Shown here piece by piece: positions 42,138 to 53,102 of a DNA stretch of 64,000 nucleotides. Position numbers and translations under genes: made by a program. The notes under the pieces are model-generated. The model saw only the letters and a list, made by a program, of their open reading frames with translations, did not search any database and was not told the origin of the DNA. The DNA comes from Desulfosudis oleivorans Hxd3. Lineage in GTDB: Bacteria; Desulfobacterota; Desulfobacteria; Desulfobacterales; Desulfosudaceae. Numbering within the stretch: position 1 is the first letter of the stretch; the number at the start of each line of letters is the position of its first letter. The stretch spans positions 1,677,001 through 1,741,000 of the forward strand of contig NC_009943.1 in the NCBI RefSeq assembly GCF_000018405.1. Reading direction: 5' to 3'.

Positions 42138-43057
42138 CGTCTCAGTATTTCCGCAGCGCACCGCGCCGCCTCGTTGAGTTTGTTCTCCCTTTCCGGGTAA
42201 GCCCCGCTTTTCAGCCACTGCCGAAGGGAGACCGCGTATCCCCGGTCCACCAGGTGCTTTTCAGACCTGGCAAATTTGTTGTTGCGTTTCCATTCCACCG
42301 GTATCAGGCCCACCCGGCACCCGGCGGACATGGCCTCGTAGACCATGCTCATGCTGTCCGCCGTTACCCATACAAACCGGCTGGCCGCGTACTGCTCCTC
42401 GATCCAGCCCTTCGTGGTCCGGGAAAAGGGCACTACCTCCACGCTGGCGGCGGGCAGGGTGGTTTTAAGGGCCTCTTCCATTTCCGTGGGAGTCCGGGGC
42501 GAGGTGGAGAGGGTCCATCGAATGGCCGAAGCGATGGAAATAATTTCCTTTACCGCTTCCAGCACTTTTGTCGAGTGCCAGTGATGGCTTTTTGGGTCTG
42601 TGCCGCCGATCAGGATCAGCCCCCGGTCCTCTTCGTGGACGTCCGTGTTTTTAGACAGATTGGGCGGCCCCACCGTAAAAAAAAAGTTATTTTTTCGCGC
42701 TACCCCGTCATGCTCCGGAATAAAGCAGAGATCGAACAACCGGCCCAGGCCCGGCGGCGGGGACATGCAGATAATCTTTTTCGCATTGTAAAGGGCGCCC
42801 AAACGAAGCACATCGGCATGGGTATGGCTGCCCGTGCCGAAAACAATGTCCGCCCCGCCCGCTTCTTTTTTACCAGGCCCGGTTATGGCCCCAAGGGCGG
42901 CACCCCACTGGCGGATATCCGATTTCAGGCCGCAGTTCACAAACCGGTACCGTATATTTACCGGCGTCAGTTCGGCCAAAGCTCCCAGCACCGCCTCGGT
43001 CTGTTTTCGGTGGCCGGGCCGGTCGTCTGTCACAGCTGTTATTTCAATAGGCCTCAA
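42113..43057 (-). CDS. ELM1/DUF1022-family protein (mitochondrial fission ELM1-like, GT-B related)
   Basis: 314 residues beginning at TTG 43057 (MRPIEITAVTDDRPGHRKQ). The DDRPGHxxQ start, FGTGSHTHADVLRLG and the C-terminal VTADSMSMVYEAMSAG are the ELM1 signature. The family name comes from a plant mitochondrial-fission protein; bacterial members are GT-B-like and sit in LPS loci, including in this window beside an LpxL-like acyltransferase and a GT4. A role in lipid A or core modification is more likely than fission. The TTG start with AAGG about 10 bases upstream is the only in-frame option consistent with the motif. Confidence 0.8.
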   Translation of the reverse strand: MRPIEITAVTDDRPGHRKQTEAVLGALAELTPVNIRYRFVNCGLKSDIRQWGAALGAITGPGKKEAGGADIVFGTGSHTHADVLRLGALYNAKKIICMSPPPGLGRLFDLCFIPEHDGVARKNNFFFTVGPPNLSKNTDVHEEDRGLILIGGTDPKSHHWHSTKVLEAVKEIISIASAIRWTLSTSPRTPTEMEEALKTTLPAASVEVVPFSRTTKGWIEEQYAASRFVWVTADSMSMVYEAMSAGCRVGLIPVEWKRNNKFARSEKHLVDRGYAVSLRQWLKSGAYPERENKLNEAARCAAEILRRWWPERLP

Positions 43058-43088
43058 TTTAAATACGCCTTACTTCGGATTTGCCGGG

Positions 43089-44000
43089 CTATAACGCCAC
43101 TGATCGGGGCCACGGCGAGCTCATCGGGGTCTTCCACCGCCGGTGCACCCAGAACCACTGCTCAGGATATTTTCGCACCATCTCTTCAATTACCCGGTTG
43201 TACGCCTGGGTGTTGACCTCGATGTCTATTCGGGTGTCCCCGGTGAAAACAAACGGAATGGCCGGGCCGGAAACAAACCGGAAACCCTTGTTTTCCCGGA
43301 TCAGGAAGCCGGGTACCACAGGTGCGCCCGTGTGCCGGGCAATCAGGGCCAGGCCCTTGGTACCGTAAGTCCACTGGTCGAAAAATTTAATTGCCACCCC
43401 GTTGTGAGGGTCGGAGTTCTGGTCCACCAGCAACCCGATCACCTCGTTTTTTCGCAGGGTAGCCACGATTTTGCGCAGGGCGTTGCTGGCCGGAATCAGG
43501 CCGGTGCCGCACCGGGACCGCAGGAACCGGACCAGATGGTCCATGGGCGCAAAGTCCAGGGGCCGGTAGACCGCGTGGTTTTGAATGTTTTCCAGGGACG
43601 GTACATAGGGTAGCAGTTCCCAGTTTCCCAGGTGGCCGGAGAGGATCAGCACGCCTTTCCCTCCTGCCAGGGCCTCTTTGACAAACCGGATCCCCGTCCG
43701 GTCAATGTGGCGTGCCAGGGTTGCCGGGTCGCTTTTCATTGACCAGCATACCTCCAGAAACAGCCGGCTGAAACCGGCAAACACCTTGCGGGCCAGGGTT
43801 TTGATCTCGTCCGGGTCAGTTTTTTCCGGATAGGCCCGTTCCAGGTTTTCAATGGTGACCCTGCGGTGCCGTCTGTCCACGGCAAACCAGAATCCTCCGA
43901 TCAGCCGTGCCACTGGTTCATGATACCGCATGGGCAAGGTACCGATGGCCAGGCACAGCAGCCGCAGCGCCTGCGCGATGATTTTGTCCACAGTGGTCAT
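43089..44000 (-). CDS. LpxL/HtrB-family lipid A acyltransferase
   Basis: 303 residues. The N-terminal membrane anchor is followed by VTIENLERAYPEKTD and the catalytic ILSGHLGNWELLPYV (His123, Glu128 of the HX4E motif), then GTGLIPASNALRKI and VDQNSDPHNGVAIKFF, and finally YPEQWFWVHRRWKT, all standard for the LpxL/LpxM family. It adds a secondary acyl chain to Kdo2-lipid IVA. It is the first gene of the minus-strand run, so the run is probably led by a promoter in the 44001-44407 gap. LpxL versus LpxM cannot be told apart here. Confidence 0.9.
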   Translation of the reverse strand: MTTVDKIIAQALRLLCLAIGTLPMRYHEPVARLIGGFWFAVDRRHRRVTIENLERAYPEKTDPDEIKTLARKVFAGFSRLFLEVCWSMKSDPATLARHIDRTGIRFVKEALAGGKGVLILSGHLGNWELLPYVPSLENIQNHAVYRPLDFAPMDHLVRFLRSRCGTGLIPASNALRKIVATLRKNEVIGLLVDQNSDPHNGVAIKFFDQWTYGTKGLALIARHTGAPVVPGFLIRENKGFRFVSGPAIPFVFTGDTRIDIEVNTQAYNRVIEEMVRKYPEQWFWVHRRWKTPMSSPWPRSVAL

Positions 44001-44407
44001 CTATGTTTCCGCCGGGTTGTATAACCACCCTTAATTTAAGAATTTCAAGCCTATATCCATGGAACTGTATTTTCGGAAGTGTAAGACATGCGGCCCGGGA
44101 TTGCAAGAGTCATTCGGCCGGACCATTGGTATTCCATGCCTTCATCCACTGACCCACAGAAATGTGGTCTCTGTGTTTTGGTTGTGAATTTAACTTTTTG
44201 ATGTTTCCATAAGGATCAAACCGTTTCAAAATTAAGTTGCACCAACTTTTTACATGAAAAATGTAAGCCAAAGTTGAAAAAAGCTCGATAATATTTTATG
44301 GTGTGAAGATTTTTCTACTTTTACGGTGTTCCCGGACAGGTGCATTTTATGCGAGGGACAGATGGATTTTCAATAAAATCAAAAATTTGTTTTCAGGAGA
44401 GAGAACC
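44001..44407. other. Divergent intergenic region between the LPS cluster and carB
   Basis: 407 bases, AT-rich in its right half, with no supportable gene. It holds an imperfect dyad at 44243-44276 and presumably opposing promoters, but no TTGACA/TATAAT pair with correct spacing is convincing. Confidence 0.6.
44243..44276. promoter_or_regulatory. Imperfect inverted repeat upstream of carB
   Basis: TTACAT at 44250-44255 and ATGTAA at 44261-44266 are separated by GAAAA; flanking CAACTTT at 44243-44249 and AAAGTTG at 44270-44276 extend the dyad with a three-base asymmetry. It could be an operator or a leader hairpin for carB; no ligand is suggested by sequence. Confidence 0.4.
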
Positions 44408-47608
<3,201 letters not shown>

Positions 47609-47621
47609 CCCTGCCATCAAA

Positions 47622-47663
47622 ATCGATATCGGTCTCGGGATCGGGATCGGGATCGGTATCGAA
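47622..47663. repeat. Degenerate hexamer array (ATCGGN)n
   Basis: Seven six-base units in phase: ATCGAT, ATCGGT, CTCGGG, ATCGGG, ATCGGG, ATCGGT, ATCGAA. It starts 14 bases after the carB stop. The last two units are identical to two units of the array at 52402-52431. Confidence 0.7.
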
Positions 47664-47700
47664 AACGATGGCTTCCGACTGAACCCGCTGGTTGCTTTTT

Positions 47701-47755
47701 AACACGAAGATCACGAAGCGCACGAAGTTCACGAAGGGAAAAAGCTCTTCGTGTT
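47701..47755. repeat. Nine-base tandem repeat (CACGAAGNN)4 with terminal inverted copy
   Basis: CACGAAG occurs at 47703, 47712, 47721 and 47730, exactly nine bases apart with two variable bases between. CTTCGTGTT at 47747-47755 is the inverse of AACACGAAG at 47701-47709, so the ends can pair. With the hexamer array it fills most of the 304-base carB-47913 gap, which otherwise shows nothing. Confidence 0.65.
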
Positions 47756-47912
47756 CTCCCGCTTCAGCGCCCGGGCCGCCGGACCATTCTTTACTTCCAG
47801 CTTGACCCGGCAGCCCTTTTGTCTGTATAAATAGATCGGGCACTGCGCCACGGTCCGCCACGGACCGATCCTTTGCGGTGCAACATACCGGCAATCGGGG
47901 GAGAGTGCAGAC

Positions 47913-48470
47913 ATGCAGGTCAAGGGAACCATTCTTCTGGATCTGGTTCGCATCATTCGCAGCGAAAAAGAAAAAAACTGGCAGCCCCATCTTCAGCCTC
48001 AGGACTGGGAGGTGATCAACGGCCATGTCGTGACCTCGGCCTGGTATCCCGGCGACCTCTTCTACCGGCTCTCCTATGCGGTCTACAAGGTGTCAGGGCA
48101 CTCGGACCTGGACGTCTGTTTTGCCTACGGCCGGTTTACCGGGGGCAACGTGATCAAACTTTATAAAAACATTCTGGTCATCGGCGACCCGGAGACCAGC
48201 GTGAACCGGTTTATCGCCCGGCGCAAACTGTTTTTCGGCGGCGAATATGCCGACGCCGAGATCGGCCGGGCAACCTTCGGCAACGGATGGCTGAAATTTC
48301 AGTACACCGTTGCCGATCCCGCGGCCAGGGGACGGGAGGTGGCCACGGTGGTCGCCTATTCGGTGGCCGGTGGCCTGCACGAGCTGGTGGAGCGCACCGG
48401 TGTTGATAGCGTGCGGACCAACATCACGGAAAAAAACCAGGCATTTGAGATTTATATAACCTGGACATAA
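47913..48470 (+). CDS. TIGR02265/DUF2378-like protein (first of a tandem pair)
   Basis: 185 residues. It begins MQVKGTILLDLVRIIRSEKEKNWQ and continues with TSAWYPGDLFYRL, KLYKNILVIGDPETSVNRFIARR and GGLHELVERTGVDSVRTN. This sequence of motifs (VKGT start, WYP turn, PGDP-like loop followed by R-F, late E-x-x-G) fits the TIGR02265 paralogous family known from Myxococcus. No function is established. Cytoplasmic, with no membrane segment. GGGGAGAG about 8 bases before the ATG serves as ribosome site. Its paralogue follows after 66 bases. Confidence 0.65.
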   Translation: MQVKGTILLDLVRIIRSEKEKNWQPHLQPQDWEVINGHVVTSAWYPGDLFYRLSYAVYKVSGHSDLDVCFAYGRFTGGNVIKLYKNILVIGDPETSVNRFIARRKLFFGGEYADAEIGRATFGNGWLKFQYTVADPAARGREVATVVAYSVAGGLHELVERTGVDSVRTNITEKNQAFEIYITWT

Positions 48471-48536
48471 AGAAAGGAAAGACGCCCGGACGGTCCGGCG
48501 TCCATGGATAGGGGAATTTATCCGGGAGGACGACCC

Positions 48537-49103
48537 ATGAGCAATACAGTGGAGGTAAAAGGCACCATCATTCTGGACCTGGTCAAGCAGGTTCGCGTGG
48601 CAAAAGAGAAAAACTGGGGCGACTATCTTCTGCCCGAGGACATGGAACTGATCGACGGTGAGATTCTGGCCTCCCAGTGGTATCCGGATGAGTTTTTCTA
48701 CCGGCTCTCCCACGCGGTGTTCAAGGTGATCGGGGAGTCGAAAATGGAGGCCTGCTTTGCCTTTGGACAGCTGCTGGCCCACAAGATGGCCGAAGTTTAC
48801 AAGAACATCATGGTCCCCGGGGATCCGGCCACCAGCATCGAGCGATTTCTTACCCGCCGTCAGTCCTTTTTCCGGGGCGATTATGCCGATGTTGAAAAGA
48901 ACCTGCTGGAAAAGGGGAAAAACCGGGTCATGGTCCGGTTCTACGTGGACACCAAGATTCGGGGGCAGGAGGTGGCGCCGGTGATGATGCAGTCCATTCT
49001 GGGCGCGGCCCATGAGATCGCCATAATGAACGGCGCCGGCAATGTGCGGTCCAAGATGATCGACAAGCGGGACTCGTTTGACCTTATAGTTGAATGGGAC
49101 TGA
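48537..49103 (+). CDS. TIGR02265/DUF2378-like protein (second of a tandem pair)
   Basis: 188 residues, collinear with the preceding protein: VEVKGTIILDLVKQVRVAKEKNWG, LASQWYPDEFFYRLSHAVFKV, VYKNIMVPGDPATSIERFLTRRQSFFRGDYADVE and an end at FDLIVEW. Here the loop is a full PGDP, as in the myxobacterial family. Start at ATG 48537, with GGGAGG seven bases upstream; the frame is open for 11 more codons. The divergence between the two copies is considerable, so the duplication is old and the two may form a heterodimer. Confidence 0.68.
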   Translation: MSNTVEVKGTIILDLVKQVRVAKEKNWGDYLLPEDMELIDGEILASQWYPDEFFYRLSHAVFKVIGESKMEACFAFGQLLAHKMAEVYKNIMVPGDPATSIERFLTRRQSFFRGDYADVEKNLLEKGKNRVMVRFYVDTKIRGQEVAPVMMQSILGAAHEIAIMNGAGNVRSKMIDKRDSFDLIVEWD

Positions 49104-49110
49104 CCCGAAT

Positions 49111-49256
49111 ATTTCATGAAATTTTTCGACATTGGTTAATTTTAATATAAGATACAGTGTGTTGAAATTGATTTCAGGCGTTTTTTGAAAATACAAACTG
49201 TCATAAACGATTTGAGGCGTTTTATATCAATTTTATGTTGAAAAATTTCATGAAAT
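49111..49256. repeat. MITE-like element: 146 bp bounded by 22-bp inverted repeats
   Basis: The 22-base arms at 49111-49132 and 49235-49256 are inverse copies with a single mismatch. Each arm begins or ends with the 12-base palindrome ATTTCATGAAAT. The interior is AT-rich, contains no gene, and has the direct repeat GATTT-C/G-AGGCGTTTT. ACCCG occurs at 49103-49107 and again at 49257-49261, offset by three bases on the left, so it is at best a possible target duplication. Confidence 0.55.
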
Positions 49257-49335
49257 ACCCGGGATTAAACCGGGTCGACGAATATGAAATCGTAGGCTTG
49301 CTCCTGCTCTTAATCGAAAAGTCACGGCACCGGAT

Positions 49336-49368
49336 CACGAGCACGGGCACGAGCACGGGCATGAGCAC
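49336..49368. repeat. Degenerate hexamer array (CACGRG)n
   Basis: Units CACGAG, CACGGG, CACGAG, CACGGG, CATGAG, CAC in exact six-base phase, ending 27 bases before the GTG start of the DUF2868 gene. Confidence 0.65.
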
Positions 49369-49395
49369 AAATAAAAGCAAGATGGAGAGACCTCT

Positions 49396-50958
49396 GTGCC
49401 GGTTTCCTGGCAAATCAGCGACCTGATTGATCTGGACTTTTTTCTGCGCCGGGATGAAAATCCGGACATCCCCGGCGCCGGCGCCGCTGATCGCGCCATC
49501 TATCTCACCTATGCCGACACCCATTCTCCGCCTTTTGACCGGAAGGCCCTGATCCGCCGCTGGCTGGATGCCAAACGGGCCGCTGCGCCGGAGACGCATT
49601 CGCTTCCCGGAACGCTCTATAATGAAGCCTTCGGCATTTTAAAAATCACCTGCGCGGGTGCCGCCTTTCTGATCGGCGCGCTCCTGGCATGGTCGGTGCT
49701 TTCGTACAGCGGCACAGCCCCCATCAATGTGTTTACCTGCCTCTGGGTTCTGGTGGCGCCCCAGCTCCTGCTGCTGGTCCTGCTGGGCATCTCCGGCCTG
49801 TTGTCCCGCCTGGGTATGCCCGGCGCCTTTGCGGGTTTTTATCCGGCCGCGGGCCTGCTCCTGCGCCGCCTGACCGTTCGGGCGCAAAAATCGGGCAAAA
49901 ACGCACTGTCCGCCGCGGCCCGCCTTCGCGTAAACGCCCTGGCCGAAGCCGCGGCCAGAGGCAGCGCCCTGTACGGCCCGGTCTTTTTCTGGCCGGTCTT
50001 TATCCTGGCGCAGATTTTCGGCGTCTGGTTCAACCTGGGCCTGCTTTTGGCCGCCGGTCTCAAGCTGGCCATCACCGATCTTGCCTTTGGCTGGCAGTCC
50101 ACCCTGTTTTTCGACCCGGCCACCGTCTATCGCATGGTGGAGGTTTTTTCCTCGCCCTGGTCCTGGGCCCTGAACGCGGCCCATCCCACCCTGGCCCAGG
50201 TTGAAGGCTCCCGCATGGTGTTAAAGGAGGGCATGGTCCATCTTGCCACGCCGGACCTGGTCTCCTGGTGGCCCTTTCTGCTTTACGCGGTTTTATGTTA
50301 CGGCCTTGCCCCCCGGCTGGCCCTGCTGGCCTGGGGATACTGGCGGCAGCGCCGGACACTGGGGGCGGTGAGTTTTTCCACCGGCGACAGCGACCGGCTG
50401 ATCTCCCGCATGCAGACCCCCAGCCTGCAAAGCAAGGGCTTGAAAACGGAAAACGGGCCAACGGCGTCCACATCCCCGATTCCTGCTACAAAGGCTGGAC
50501 CTGCCGGCGAGCCTGGGGGTCCGGCCGGCCATGCCCTGGTGCTGGTGGCCGAAGAGGTGGCCGATTTTTTTCCGGATCGGGAGATGGAAACCCGGGTCCG
50601 CGACACCCTGGGCCTGGACATGGCGGGCCGCCTCTCTGTTGAGCAGGACCCGGAAGCCGATGCCCGGACCCTGGCCGATTTTCTTTCGCGCTACACCGGG
50701 CCGCCGGAAAACCTGCGCGTGGTGGTGGTGGCCGAGGCATGGCAGCCGCCCCTGGCCGAGACCCTTTTCTGGCTCTCCGCCCTGCGCCGGGCCATGGGTC
50801 CGCGCACCGGCCTGATTGTGGGCTTGGTGGGAAAGCCGGAACCCGAGAATCCGTTTACCGCGCCCGACGACATGGATTTCAGGGTCTGGACCCAGGCGAC
50901 AGCCGGGCTCAAAGATCCGTTTATGCGGACCGAACGCCTGGGAGGCGGCCATGGATAA
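49396..50958 (+). CDS. DUF2868 membrane protein
   Basis: 520 residues starting at GTG 49396, with GGAGAGA upstream. Residues about 78-102, 108-135, 190-225 and 290-315 are strongly hydrophobic; the C-terminal third is soluble and includes HALVLVAEEVADFFPDREME and LRVVVVAEAWQPPLAETLFWLSALRRAMG. The layout matches DUF2868, a family of unknown function nearly always paired with a DUF3482 GTPase, as it is here. The stop overlaps the next start by eight bases. A membrane platform or effector for the partner GTPase is a reasonable inference. Confidence 0.8.
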   Translation: MPVSWQISDLIDLDFFLRRDENPDIPGAGAADRAIYLTYADTHSPPFDRKALIRRWLDAKRAAAPETHSLPGTLYNEAFGILKITCAGAAFLIGALLAWSVLSYSGTAPINVFTCLWVLVAPQLLLLVLLGISGLLSRLGMPGAFAGFYPAAGLLLRRLTVRAQKSGKNALSAAARLRVNALAEAAARGSALYGPVFFWPVFILAQIFGVWFNLGLLLAAGLKLAITDLAFGWQSTLFFDPATVYRMVEVFSSPWSWALNAAHPTLAQVEGSRMVLKEGMVHLATPDLVSWWPFLLYAVLCYGLAPRLALLAWGYWRQRRTLGAVSFSTGDSDRLISRMQTPSLQSKGLKTENGPTASTSPIPATKAGPAGEPGGPAGHALVLVAEEVADFFPDREMETRVRDTLGLDMAGRLSVEQDPEADARTLADFLSRYTGPPENLRVVVVAEAWQPPLAETLFWLSALRRAMGPRTGLIVGLVGKPEPENPFTAPDDMDFRVWTQATAGLKDPFMRTERLGGGHG

Positions 50959-52375
50959 ACCCGCGATTCCAACCTTTGCCGTGCTGGGCCATCCCAACGA
51001 GGGAAAATCGTCGGTGGTCTCCACCCTTACCGAGGATGATTCGGTCCGCATCAGCCCCTTTCCCGGAGAGACCACGGTGTGCCGCCACTACCCGGTCACC
51101 ATCGACGGCCGGGAGATTCTGCGGTTTGTGGACACGCCCGGGTTTCAGCAACCCAGAAAAACCCTGGAGTGGCTGGCCGCCTTTCAGGGGCCGCCCGCGG
51201 ACATGGCCGCCGCCTTTATCGCGGCCCATAAGGACAATCCCGATTTTTCCCACGAGACCGAGCTGTTTTCTCCCCTTGCCAAAGGCGCGGGCATCGTGTT
51301 CGTGGTTGACGGCTCCCGGCCCCTGCGCCGGGTGGATATCATGGAAATGGAGATACTGCGGCTCACCGGCCTGCCGCGCATGGCCGTGATCAACACCAAG
51401 GAGCACCACCGGGCCGAGTTTTTGGACGACTGGAAACACGAGGCCCGCAAACACTTTAACACCGTGCGCCTGTTTGACGCCCACCGGGCCACCTGTGCCG
51501 AGCGGATCGACCTTCTGGAAAGCCTCAAGCACATCGACCCGGAGTGGCAGCCCATGCTCCAGGAGGTGATTGCTGCTTTTAAAAACGACTGGCAGGGCCG
51601 CATCAACCGCGCGGTAACCGTCATTCTGGACCTGCTGGCCGGGGCCGCCCGCCATGTTGTCAGCGACACCTGCGGCGACGAGTCCCAGGCACCCCACACC
51701 CGCACAAAACTGGAGACCCGGTACCGGACCGACATTCAGAAAATGGAAAAAGCGGCCCTGCAGGAGATTCGAAAGCTGTTCAAGCACAACCTGTTTGACG
51801 TGGAACTGCCGCCCCACTCCATCGTCAACGAAGACCTGTTTTCAAAAAAAGCGTGGCATGTTCTGGGCCTTGGCCAGTGGCAGCTGGCCGCTGCCGGCGC
51901 CGCCGGCGGCGGCATTCTGGGCGCGAACATCGACCTGGCCCTGGCCGGCCACAGCCTGGGCGCCTTTACCGCCATTGGCGGGCTCCTGGGCGGCGGGTCG
52001 GCCATTTTCGGGGCGCGCCGGGCCTTTAACGCCCGGGTCAAAGGACTGCCCCTGGGCCGCCTGAAAGTGGAGGTGGGCCCGGTCAAAACCGACCAGATGC
52101 TGTTTATCCTTTTGGACCGCGCCCTGATCTATTTTTCCCATGTCAGCAACTGGGCCCACAGCCGCAGGGAACCGCCACTTCAGGCCCCGGCCCCGGCCGG
52201 CCGCCAGGGCATCACATCCCAATGGGAAGCCGCAAACAGAAAAGAGTTTGCCCGCTTTTTTGCCGCTGCCAGAAAAAACGACTGGCCCGCGCTGGCAGCC
52301 TTAAAACCCGTGACCGCGGGCATTTTAGGCCGCACCCTTCAGGAGCTGTCGGAGCGAAAGATACCTCTGGAGTAA
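50951..52375 (+). CDS. DUF3482 GTPase, partner of DUF2868
   Basis: 474 residues. The N-terminal G domain has G1 GHPNEGKSS at 13-21, a candidate G2 Thr in FPGETT, G3 DTPG at 61-64 and G4-like NTKE in MAVINTKEHH. The C-terminal DUF3482 part includes a Gly-rich hydrophobic stretch (LAAAGAAGGGILGANIDLALAG and GGLLGGGSAIFGARRAF) that looks membrane-inserting. Family members are bacterial GTPases with no proven role, linked in order to DUF2868. ATG 50951 is chosen because the G1 motif follows at the usual distance and it overlaps the DUF2868 stop; the frame upstream of it is only the DUF2868 shadow. Confidence 0.82.
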   Translation: MDKPAIPTFAVLGHPNEGKSSVVSTLTEDDSVRISPFPGETTVCRHYPVTIDGREILRFVDTPGFQQPRKTLEWLAAFQGPPADMAAAFIAAHKDNPDFSHETELFSPLAKGAGIVFVVDGSRPLRRVDIMEMEILRLTGLPRMAVINTKEHHRAEFLDDWKHEARKHFNTVRLFDAHRATCAERIDLLESLKHIDPEWQPMLQEVIAAFKNDWQGRINRAVTVILDLLAGAARHVVSDTCGDESQAPHTRTKLETRYRTDIQKMEKAALQEIRKLFKHNLFDVELPPHSIVNEDLFSKKAWHVLGLGQWQLAAAGAAGGGILGANIDLALAGHSLGAFTAIGGLLGGGSAIFGARRAFNARVKGLPLGRLKVEVGPVKTDQMLFILLDRALIYFSHVSNWAHSRREPPLQAPAPAGRQGITSQWEAANRKEFARFFAAARKNDWPALAALKPVTAGILGRTLQELSERKIPLE

Positions 52376-52401
52376 GGAGGGAGAAGATTGATCGCACCAT
52401 A

Positions 52402-52431
52402 CCGCTTATCGCTATCGCTATCGGTATCGAA
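52402..52431. repeat. Degenerate hexamer array (ATCGNT)n
   Basis: Units CCGCTT, ATCGCT, ATCGCT, ATCGGT, ATCGAA in six-base phase, 27 bases after the GTPase stop. The last two units match those at 47652-47663. Confidence 0.65.
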
Positions 52432-52465
52432 TTCGTTTGGTTGCAATAGCAGTAATTTATATTGT

Positions 52466-52534
52466 GTTTGTAGTGACGCCGTCAGGCGTTCGCCGACCGG
52501 GCATATATGATGCCCTTACGGGCACACTACAAAC
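52466..52534. repeat. Cloverleaf-like inverted repeat element
   Basis: Perfect 10-base outer arms GTTTGTAGTG (52466-52475) and CACTACAAAC (52525-52534). Inside are hairpins ACGCC-GTCA-GGCGT, GGGCA...TGCCC and, overlapping the last, GCCC-TTAC-GGGC. The folded form would be a four-way structure about 69 bases long. It resembles REP-like intergenic elements. Confidence 0.65.
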
Positions 52535-52581
52535 GGGGTTTTATCCACAATGCTTTTTCCCGGTTCTGCCGCATCCGTTTT

Positions 52582-52610
52582 CGTCATTACGCCTGGTGAC
52601 GAAGCAATCT
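52582..52610. repeat. Degenerate half copy of the CGTCATTGCGAG repeat
   Basis: CGTCATTACG at 52582 and GACGAAGCAATCT ending at 52610 match the left arm of the element at 3858-3936 with substitutions; no right arm follows. Confidence 0.5.
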
Positions 52611-53102
52611 TGCACGCACAAACAAATGATAAAGCACCACCCCGGGAGCGCCGCACCCGAGTGCGGCGCCCACCCAGTCCATATCCCAATCCCATCCTCG
52701 CCTCTTGAAAACATTACGCCCCCGTTGCCCCGCATGACCATAAACCCCATCTCCCGCTATTGATGCTGTGTCATAGCGTATAACCAATAGCAGAATTTCT
52801 GTTGACATTTCAGGATAATAAAATATAGGGTTTTCAGAAACGATGGGAAACAGGCGTTTTACGTCATGGCACAAAAGCGTTAGCCCCCAATCAATTAACA
52901 TCCAGGGACTACACAATGAATAAATCAATTATGTTAAGTTTTGTTCTCTTTCGGATTATGAAATATGCGGGTTAGCGGTTGATGTCGAAAAGACATTTAG
53001 AATATGGAAGAGCCCTGTGATCCCTACGGAAAGCGATTGTAAAATGAAAACCATAATTCTGGCTCGGCAACAAAAAGGGGATGGCCGGATGGAACATGCG
53101 GG

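Larger units (their letters stand above)
52376..53102. other. Repeat-rich intergenic region without a gene
   Basis: 727 bases. In order: a hexamer array (52402-52431), a cloverleaf-like inverted repeat (52466-52534), a degenerate half copy of the CGTCATTGCGAG element (52582-52610), and a perfect 9-bp hairpin GCGCCGCAC/GTGCGGCGC at 52648-52669. From about 52750 the sequence becomes AT-rich, matching the AT-rich gene that follows. No frame here has a family match or a ribosome site. Confidence 0.7.

Noticed and set aside
26062-44000. The whole envelope region as a mobile island
   Set aside because: No transposase, integrase or flanking repeat is visible, and lipid A and Lpt genes are core functions, although single glycosyltransferase genes may have been exchanged.
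47701-47743. CACGAAG tandem repeat as a possible CRISPR array
   Set aside because: The units are nine bases long with two-base gaps; there are no spacers and no cas genes in the window.
52587-52928. A 113-codon minus-strand frame in the repeat-rich gap
   Set aside because: It runs across repeat and hairpin sequence, has no family resemblance and no ribosome site.
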